From Calliopsis andreniformis (taxonomy: Eukaryota > Arthropoda > Insecta > Hymenoptera > Andrenidae), in the NCBI RefSeq assembly GCF_051401765.1, contig NW_027480423.1:19158001-19222000 (forward strand): a stretch of DNA of 64,000 nt, written 5' to 3'. The notes under the pieces were generated by a model that saw nothing but the letters and a program-made list of their open reading frames with translations, did no database searches and was not told the DNA's origin. The first letter of the stretch is position 1. Every line of letters starts with the position of its first letter. The position numbers were made by a program, and so were the translations under genes. Positions 50,941 through 61,140 of this stretch are shown in pieces.

Positions 50941-53900
50941 TCAACGCCCGAAGCATAAAATACAAAATAAATAGAACAGTTTTTCCATCGTATAAAACTA
51001 ATAATTGCAACCAGTGTAAAAGTAATGGGCATTTCTACGTTCCGGGCAACCTAGGCTTCACTCTAGGGCGTTGCTCCACCACAACGAATAGCTACGGCCT
51101 CAGAAGTCAACGCCAGAAGCATAAAATACAGTATAAATACAACAGTTTTTCCATTGTATAGCACGACTAATTGCAACCAGTGCGAAAGTAACGATCATTT
51201 CACGTTTCGGGCATCCTAGACTTAACTCTGAGGCGTTGATCCACCAGATCGAAGAGTTAGGGTCTAAGAAGTCAACACCGGAAGCATAAAATACAATATA
51301 AATACAACAGCTTTTCCATCGTAGAAAACGAATAATTGCAACCTGTGTGAAGGTTATGGTCATATCTACGTTTCGGGCAACCTAGGCTTCACTGTAGGGT
51401 GTTGCTCCTCCAGATCGAATAGGTAGGGCCATAGAAGTCTACGCCCGAAGCATAAAATGCAATATAAATACAACAGTTTTTCCATCGTATAAAAGGATTA
51501 ATTGCAACCAGTTTGAAAGTGATGATCATTTCTACGTTCCGGGCAACCTAGGCTTCACTCTAGGGCGTTGCTCCAACAGATCGAACATTTAGGGCCTAAG
51601 AAGGCACCGCCAGAAGCATAAAATACAATATAAATATAACAGTTTTTCCATCGTATAAGACGAATAATAGCAACCAGTGTGAAAGTTATGGTCATTTCTA
51701 AGTTCGTGGCAACCTAGGCTTCACCCTAGGGCGTTGCTCCAACAGATTGAATTGTTAGGGCCTTACAAGTCAACGCCCGAAGCATAAAATGCAATATAAA
51801 TACAACAGTTTTACCATCGTATAAAACGAATAATTGCTACCGGTGTGAAAGTTATGGTCATTTCTACGTTCCGGGCAACCTAGGCATCACCCTAGGGCGT
51901 TGTTCCACCAGATGGAATTGTTAGGGCATAAGAAGTCAACGCCAGAAGCATAAAATACGGTATAAATACAACAGCTTTTCCATCGTATAAAACGAATAAT
52001 TGCAACCAGTGTGAAAGTTATAGTCATTTCTACTTTCCGGGCAACCTAGGCTACACCCTAGGGCGTTGCTCCAACAGATTGAATAGTTAGGGCCTTAGAA
52101 GTCAATGCCCGAAGCATAAAATGCAATAAAGATACAACAGTTCTTCCGTCATATAGCCGGAATAATTGCAACCAGTTTGACAGTGATGGTCATTTCTACG
52201 TTCCGGGCAACCTAGGCTTCACTCTAGGGCGTTGCTCCACCAGATCGAATAGTTAGGGCCTTAGAAGTCTACTCCAGAAGCATAAAATACAATAAAGATG
52301 CAACAGCTTTTCCATCGTATAAAACGAATAATTTCAACCAGTGTGAATGTTATGGTCATTTCTACATTCCGAGCAACCTAGGCTTCATTCTAGGGCGTTC
52401 ACCCAACAGATTGAATAGTTAGGGCCTTAGAAGTCAACGCCCGAAGCATAAAATACAATATAAATACAACAGTTTTTCCATCGTATAAAACAATTAATTG
52501 CAACCAGTATGAGTGTTATGGTCATTTCTACTTTCCGGCAACCTAGTCTTCACCCTAGGGCGTTGCTCCAACAGATCGAAGAGTTAGGTCCTTAGAAGTC
52601 AACGGCCGAAGCACAAAATACAAAATAAATAGAACTGTTTTTCCATCGTATAAAACGAATAATTGCTACCGGTGTGAAAGTTATTTCCATTTCATCGTTC
52701 TGGGCAACCTAGGCTTCTCTCTAGGGCGTTGCACCACCAGATCAAACAGTTAGGGCCTTAGAAGTCAACGCCCAAAGCATAAAATACAAAATTAATAGAA
52801 CAGTTTTTCCATCGTATAAAACGAATAATGGCTTCCAGTGTAAAAGTTATGGTCATTTCTACGTTCCGGGCAACCTAGGCTTCTCCCTAGGGCGTTGTTC
52901 CACCAGATCGAATAGTTAGGGCCTAAGAAGTGAACGCCAGAAGCATAAAATACAATATAAATACAACAGTTTTTCCATCATATAAAACGAGTAATTGCAA
53001 CCAGTATGAAAGTTGTGGTCATTTCTACTTTCCGGGCAACCTAGGCTACACCCTAGGGCGTTGCTTCAACAGATTGAATAGTTAGGGCCTTAGAAGTCAA
53101 TGCCCGAAGCATAAAATGCAATAAAGATGCATCAGTTTTTCCATCGTATAACAGGGGTCACTGCAAACAGTGTGAAAGTACTGGTCATTTCTACGTTCCG
53201 GGTAACCTAGGCTTCACTCTAGGGCGTTGTTCCACCAGATCGAACAGCTAGGGCCTAAGAAGGCAACGCCAGAAGCATAAAACACAATATAAATATATCA
53301 GTTTCACCATCGTATAAAACGAATAATAGCGACCAGTGTGAAAGTTATGGTCATTTCTACGTTCCCGGCAACCTAGGCTTCACACCAGGGCGTTGTTCCA
53401 CCAGATCGAATAGTTAGTGCCTAAGAAGTGAACGCCAGCAGCATAAAATACAATATAAATACAACAGTTTTTCCATCATATAAAACGAATAATTGCAACC
53501 AGTATGAAAGTTATGATCATTTCTACGTTCCGGGCAACCTAGGCTACACCCTAGGGCGTTGTTCCAACAGATTGAATAATTAGGGCCTTAGAAGTCAATG
53601 CCCGAAGCACAATATGCAATAAAAATACAACAGTTTTTCCATCATATAACAGGAGTAATTGCAAACAGTTTGAAAGTGATGGTCATTTCTACGTTCCGGG
53701 CAACCTCGGCTTGACTCTAGTGCGTTGCTCCACCAGATCGAATAGTTAGTGCCTTAGAAGTCAACGCCAGAAGCATAAAATACAATATAAATACAACAGA
53801 TTTTCCATCGTATAAAACGAGTAATTGCAACCAGTATGAAAGTTAATGTCATTTCAACTTTCCGGGCAACCTAGGCTTCTGCCTAGGGCGTTGCTCCAAC

Positions 53901-54671
53901 AGATTGAATAGTTAGGGCCTTCGAAGTCATCGGCGGAAGCATAAAATGCAATAAAAATACAACAGTTTTTCCATCGTATAAAAGGATTAATTGCAACCAG
54001 TTTTGAAAGTGTTGGTCATTTCTATGTTCCGGGCAACCTAGGCTTCACTCTAGGGCATTGCTCCACCAGATCGAATAGTTTGTGCCTTAGAACTCAACGC
54101 CAGAAGCATTAAATACAATATAAATATAACAGTTTTTCCATCGTATAAAACGAATAATTTCAACCAGTGTGAATGTTATGGTCATTTTTACATTCCGAGC
54201 AACCTAGGCTTCACTCTAGGGCGTTGATACACCAGATAGAATAGTTAGGGCCTTAGAAGTCAACGCCAGAAGCATAAAATTCAATAAAGATGCATCAGTT
54301 TTTCCATCGTATAACAGGGGTCACTGCAAACAGTGTGAAAGTACTGGTCATTTCCACGTTCCGGGTAACCTAGGCTTCACCCTAGGGCGTTGCTCCAACA
54401 GATCGAATAGTTAGGGCATAAGAAGTCAACGCCAGAAGCATAAAATACGGTATAAATACAACAGCTTTTCCATCGTATAAAACGAATAATTGCAACCAGT
54501 GTGAAAGTTATAGTCATTTCTACTTTCCGGGCAACCTAGGCTTCACTCTAGGGCGTTGCTCCACCAAATCGAATAGTTAGGGCCTTAGAAGTCAACGCCA
54601 GAAGCATAAAATACAATAAAGATGCAACAGTTTTTCCGTCGTATATCAGGAAATATTGCAACCAGTGTGAA
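50868..54671 (+). repeat. Second long unit, copy 1
   Basis: The stretch matches 57337-61140 at an offset of 6469 bp (39 monomers less 5). It ends at GCAACCAGTGTGAAAG, after which this copy reads GTATGGTGATTTC and the other TAATGGCATATC. Its part 52096-54360 is also the third-order continuation of 44461-46725 (offset 7635 bp, 46 monomers less 1), so that 2.27-kb piece is present three times in the window. Confidence 0.88.
50941..52095 (+). repeat. Seven-monomer segment absent from copy 1
   Basis: About 1155 bp lies between two stretches that are contiguous in copy 1 at 44466. It contains AAAACTAATAATTGC, CGTTTCGGGCATCC, a monomer with GAGGCGTTGATCC and GCACCGCCAG, and then a 240-bp part (51721-51960) that matches 43261-43480 at 8464 bp. 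The same seven monomers occur at 57410-58564. Either copy 1 lost them or the later copies gained them. Confidence 0.85.
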
Positions 54672-57409
54672 AGGTATGGTGATTTCTTTGTTCCGGGCAA
54701 TATAGGCTCCACTATTGGACGTTGCCCCACCAGATCGAATAGCTAGGACCATAGAAGTCGATGCCAGAAGCAGAAAATACAATACAAATGCAACAGTTTT
54801 TCCATCGTATATAACGAATAATTGCAACCAGTGTGAAAGTAATGGTCATTTCTACGTTCCGGGCAACCTAGGCCTCACTTTAGGGCATTGCTCCACCACA
54901 TCGAATGGCCACGGCCTTAGAAGTCAACGCCAGATGCATAAAATGCAATATAAATACAACAGTTTTTCCATTGTATAAAACGAATAATTGCAACCAGTGT
55001 GAAAGTTATGGTCCTTTCTACGCTCCGGGCAGCCTGGGCTTCACTCTAGGGCGTTACTCCACCACATCGAAAAGCTACGGCCGTAGATGTCAACGCCAGA
55101 AGCATAAAATACAATATAGATGCAACAGTTTTTCCATCGTATAAAATGAATAATTGCAAGCATTGTGAAAGTAATGGTCATTTCTACGTTCCTTGCAACC
55201 TAGGCTTCACTCCAGGGCGTTGTTCCACCAGATCGAGTAGTTTGGGCCTAAGAAGTCAACGCCAGAAGCATAAAATACGATATAAATATAACAGTTTTTC
55301 CATCGTATAAAACGAATAATAGCAACCAGTGTGAAAGTTCTGGTCATTTCTACGTTCCGGGCAACCTAGGCTTGACTGTAGGGCGTTGCTCCACCAGATC
55401 GAATAGTTAGGGCCTTAGAAGTCAACGCCCGTAGCATAAAATACTATAAAAATACAACAGCCTTTCCATCCTGTAGCAGGAATAATGGCAACCCGTGTGA
55501 AAGTGATGGTCATTTGTACGTTCCAGGCAACCTAGGCTTCACTCTAGGGCGTTGTTCCTCTAGAACGTATTGTTAAGGCCTAAGACGTCAACGCCAGAAG
55601 CATAAGATACAATATAAATATAACAGTTTTTCCATCGTATGGAACGAATTATAGCAACCAGTGTGAAAGAGATGGTCATTTCTACGTTCCGGGCAACCTA
55701 GGCTTCACTCTAGGGCGTTGCTCCACCAGATCGAATAGTTAGTGCCCTAAAAGTCAACGCCAGAAGCATAAAATACAATATAAGTAAAACAGTTTTTCCA
55801 TCGTATAAAACGAATAATTGCAACCAGTATGAAAGTTATGGTTATTTCTACTTTCCGGGCAGCCTAGGCTTCACCCTGGGGCGTTGTTCCAACAGATTGA
55901 ATAGTTAGGGCCTTAGAAGTCAACGCCCGAAGCATGAAATACAAAATAAATAGAACAGTTTTTCCATCGTATAAAACGAATAATTGCTACCGATGTGAAA
56001 GTTATGGTCATTTCTACGTTTCGGGCAACCTAGGCATCACCCTATGGTGTTGTTCCACCAGATGGAATAGTTAGGGCATAAGAAGTCAACGCCAGAAGCA
56101 TAAAATACGGTATAAATACAACAGGTTTTCCATCGTATAAAACGAATAATTGCAGCCAGTGTGAAAGTTATAGTCATTTCTACTTTCGGGGCAACCTAGG
56201 CTTCACTCTAGGACGTTGCTCCACCAGATGGAATAGTTAGGGCCTTAGAAGTCAACGCCCGAAGCATAAAATACAATAAAGATGCAACAGTTTTTCCATC
56301 GTATAAAACGAATAATTGAAACCAGTGTAAAAGTAATGGTCATTTCTACGTGCCTGCAACCTAGGCTTCACCCTTGGGCGCTTCTCCACCAGATCGAATA
56401 GTTAGTGCCCTAAAAGTCAGCGCCAGAAGCATAAAATACAATATAAATAAAACAGTTTTTCCATCGTATAAAACGAATAATCGAAACCAGTGTAAAAGTA
56501 ATGGTCATTTCTACGTGCCGGCAACCTAGGCTTCACCCTAGGGCGCTGCTCCACCAGATCGAATAGTTAGTGCCCTAAAAGTCAACGCCAGAAGCATAAA
56601 ATACAATATAAGTAAAACAGTTTTTCCATCGTATAAAACGAATAATTGCAACCAGTATGAAAGTTATGTTCATTTCTACGTTTCTGACAACCTAGGCTTC
56701 ACTGTAGGGTGTTGCTCCACCAAATCGAATAGGTAGGGCCATGGAAGTCAACGCCCGAAGCTTAAAATACAATAAATATATAAGAGTTTTTCATCGTATA
56801 ACAGGAATAATTGCAACCAGTGTGAAAGTGTGGCCATTTCTACGTTCTGGGCAACCTAGGCTTCACTCTAGGGCGTCGTTCCACCAGATCGAATAGTTAG
56901 GGCCTAAGAACTCAACGCCAGATGCATAAAATATAATATAAATATAACAGTTTTTCCATCGTATAAAACGAATAATTGCAACAAGTATGAAAGTTGTGGT
57001 TAGTTCTACTTTCCGGGCAACCTAGGCTTCACCCCAGGGCGTTGCTCCAACAGATTGAATAGTTAGGGCCTTAGAAGTCAACGGCCGAAGCATAAAATAC
57101 AAAATAAATAGAACAGTTTTTCCATCGTATAGAACGAATAATTGCTACCGGTGTGAAAGTTATGGTCATTTCTACGCTCCGGGCAACCCAGGCTTCACCC
57201 TAGGGCGTTGTTCCACCAGATGGAGTAGTTAGGGCATAAGAAGTCAACGCCAGAAGCATAAAATACGGTATAAATACAACAGCTTTTCCATCGTATAGAA
57301 CAAATAATGGCAACCAGTATGAAAGGTATGGTCATTTCTACTTTCCGGGCAACCTAGGCTTCACCCTAGTTCGTTGCTCCAGCAGATTGAATAGTTAGGG
57401 CCTTAGAAG
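54672..57409 (+). repeat. Interlude between long units
   Basis: About 16 monomers separate the two copies of the second long unit. The first nine or so are divergent, with TATTGGACGTTGCC, GGCCACGGCC and TGTAGCAGG. The segment 55741-56200 matches 50430-50889 (offset 5311 bp) and 43956-44415. Around 56310-56680 a monomer with TCTACGTGCCGGCAACC and AGTGCCCTAAAAGTCA is present in two successive near-copies. No non-satellite sequence is present. Confidence 0.82.
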
Positions 57410-60400
57410 TCAACGCCCGAAGCATAAAATACAAAATAAATAGAACAGTTTTTCCATCGTATAAAACTAATAATTGCAACCAGTGTGAAAGTAATGGGCA
57501 TTTCTACGTTCCGGGCAACCTAGGCTTCACTCTAGGGCGTTGCTCCACCACAACGAATAGCTACGGCCTCAGAAGTCAACGCCAGAAGCATAAAATACAG
57601 TATAAATACAACAGTTTTTCCATTGTATAGCACGACTAATTGCAACCAGTGCGAAAGTAACGATCATTTCACGTTTCGGGCATCCTAGACTTAACTCTGA
57701 GGCGTTGCTCCACCAGATCGAAGAGTTAGGGTCTAAGAAGTCAACACCGGAAGCATAAAATACAATATAAATACAACAGCTTTTCCATCGTAGAAAACGA
57801 ATAATTGCAACCTGTGTGAAGGTTATGGTCATATCTACGTTTCGGGCAACCTAGGCTTCACTGTAGGGTGTTGCTCCTCCAGATCGAATAGGTAGGGCCA
57901 TAGAAGTCTACGCCCGAAGCATAAAATGCAATATAAATACAACAGTTTTTCCATCGTATAAAAGGATTAATTGCAACCAGTTTGAAAGTGATGATCATTT
58001 CTACGTTCCGGGCAACCTAGGCTTCACTCTAGGGCGTTGCTCCAACAGATCGAACATTTAGGGCCTAAGAAGGCACCGCCAGAAGCATAAAATACAATAT
58101 AAATATAACAGTTTTTCCATCGTATAAGACGAATAATAGCAACCAGTGTGAAAGTTATGGTCATTTCTAAGTTCGTGGCAACCTAGGCTTCACCCTAGGG
58201 CGTTGCTCCAACAGATTGAATTGTTAGGGCCTTACAAGTCAACGCCCGAAGCATAAAATGCAATATAAATACAACAGTTTTACCATCGTATAAAACGAAT
58301 AATTGCTACCGGTGTGAAAGTTATGGTCATTTCTACGTTCCGGGCAACCTAGGCATCACCCTAGGGCGTTGTTCCACCAGATGGAATTGTTAGGGCATAA
58401 GAAGTCAACGCCAGAAGCATAAAATACGGTATAAATACAACAGCTTTTCCATCGTATAAAACGAATAATTGCAACCAGTGTGAAAGTTATAGTCATTTCT
58501 ACTTCCCGGGCAACCTAGGCTACACCCTAGGGCGTTGCTCCAACAGATTGAATAGTTAGGGCCTTAGAAGTCAATGCCCGAAGCATAAAATGCAATAAAG
58601 ATACAACAGTTCTTCCGTCATATAGCCGGAATAATTGCAACCAGTTTGACAGTGATGGTCATTTCTACGTTCCGGGCAACCTAGGCTTCACTCTAGGGCG
58701 TTGCTCCACCAGATCGAATAGTTAGGGCCTTAGAAGTCTACTCCAGAAGCATAAAATACAATAAAGATGCAACAGCTTTTCCATCGTATAAAACGAATAA
58801 TTTCAACCAGTGTGAATGTTATGGTCATTTCTACATTCCGAGCAACCTAGGCTTCATTCTAGGGCGTTGACCCAACAGATTGAATAGTTAGGGCCTTAGA
58901 AGACAACGCCCGAAGCATAAAATACAATATAAATACAACAGTTTTTCCATCGTATAAAACAATTAATTGCAACCAGTATGAGTGTTATGGTCATTTCTAC
59001 TTTCCGGCAACCTAGTCTTCACCCTAGGGCGTTGCTCCAACAGATCGAAGAGTTAGGTCCTTAGAAGTCAACGGCCGAAGCACAAAATACAAAATAAATA
59101 GAACTGTTTTTCCATCGTATAAAACGAATAATTGCTACCGGTGTGAAAGTTATTTCCATTTCATCGTTCTGGGCAACCTAGGCTTCTCTCTAGGGCGTTG
59201 CACCACCAGATCAAACAGTTAGGGCCTTAGAAGTCAACGCCCAAAGCATAAAATACAAAATTAATAGAACAGTTTTTCCATCGTATAAAACGAATAATGG
59301 CTTCCAGTGTAAAAGTTATGGTCATTTCTACGTTCCGGGCAACCTAGGCTTCTCCCTAGGGCGTTGTTCCACCAGATCGAATAGTTAGGGCCTAAGAAGT
59401 GAACGCCAGAAGCATAAAATACAATATAAATACAACAGTTTTTCCATCATATAAAACGAGTAATTGCAACCAGTATGAAAGTTGTGGTCATTTCTACTTT
59501 CCGGGCAACCTAGGCTACACCCTAGGGCGTTGCTTCAACAGATTGAATAGTTAGGGCCTTAGAAGTCAATGCCCGAAGCATAAAATGCAATAAAGATGCA
59601 TCAGTTTTTCCATCGTATAACAGGGGTCACTGCAAACAGTGTGAAAGTACTGGTCATTTCTACGTTCCGGGTAACCTAGGCTTCACTCTTGGGCGTTGTT
59701 CCACCAGATCGAACAGCTAGGGCCTAAGAAGGCAACGCCAGAAGCATAAAACACAATATAAATATATCAGTTTCACCATCGTATAAAACGAATAATAGCG
59801 ACCAGTGTGAAAGTTATGGTCATTTCTACGTTCCCGGCAACCTAGGCTTCACACCAGGGCGTTGTTCCACCAGATCGAATAGTTAGTGCCTAAGAAGTGA
59901 ACGCCAGCAGCATAAAATACAATATAAATACAACAGTTTTTCCATCATATAAAACGAATAATTGCAACCAGTATGAAAGTTAATGTCATTTCAACTTTCC
60001 GGGCAACCTAGGCTACACCCTAGGGCGTTGTTCCAACAGATTGAATAATTAGGGCCTTAGAAGTCAATGCCCGAAGCACAATATGCAATAAAAATACAAC
60101 AGTTTTTCCATCATATAACAGGAGTAATTGCAAACAGTTTGAAAGTGATGGTCATTTCTACGTTCCGGGCAACCTCGGCTTGACTCTAGTGCGTTGCTCC
60201 ACCAGATCGAATAGTTAGTGCCTTAGAAGTCAACGCCAGAAGCATAAAATACAATATAAATACAACAGATTTTCCATCGTATAAAACGAGTAATTGCAAC
60301 CAGTATGAAAGTTAATGTCATTTCAACTTTCCGGGCAACCTAGGCTTCTGCCTAGGGCGTTGCTCCAACAGATTGAATAGTTAGGGCCTTCGAAGTCATC

Positions 60401-61140
60401 GGCGGAAGCATAAAATGCAATAAAAATACAACAGTTTTTCCATCGTATAAAAGGATTAATTGCAACCAGTTTTGAAAGTGTTGGTCATTTCTACGTTCCG
60501 GGCAACCTAGGCTTCACTCTAGGGCATTGCTCCACCAGATCGAATAGTTTGTGCCTTAGAACTCAACGCCAGAAGCATTAAATACAATATAAATATAACA
60601 GTTTTTCCATCGTATAAAACGAATAATTTCAACCAGTGTGAATGTTATGGTCATTTTTACATTCCGAGCAACCTAGGCTTCACTCTAGGGCGTTGATACA
60701 CCAGATAGAATAGTTAGGGCCTTAGAAGTCAACGCCAGAAGCATAAAATTCAATAAAGATGCATCAGTTTTTCCATCGTATAACAGGGGTCACTGCAAAC
60801 AGTGTGAAAGTACTGGTCATTTCCACGTTCCGGGTAACCTAGGCTTCACCCTAGGGCGTTGCTCCAACAGATCGAATAGTTAGGGCATAAGAAGTCAACG
60901 CCAGAAGCATAAAATACGGTATAAATACAACAGCTTTTCCATCGTATAAAACGAATAATTGCAACCAGTGTGAAAGTTATAGTCATTTCTACTTTCCGGG
61001 CAACCTAGGCTTCACTCTAGGGCGTTGCTCCACCAAATCGAATAGTTAGGGCCTTAGAAGTCAACGCCAGAAGCATAAAATACAATAAAGATGCAACAGT
61101 TTTTCCGTCGTATATCAGGAAATATTGCAACCAGTGTGAA
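57337..61140 (+). repeat. Second long unit, copy 2
   Basis: This matches 50868-54671 at 6469 bp. Differences seen by eye are few: GTTGAT/GTTGCT near 51240/57709, TTCACCC/TTGACCC near 52400/58869, GTCAACG/GACAACG near 52433/58902 and CTCTAGGG/CTCTTGGG near 53221/59690. There is also one cluster at 59982-59997 that looks like a conversion patch from the monomer two units downstream. Confidence 0.88.
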
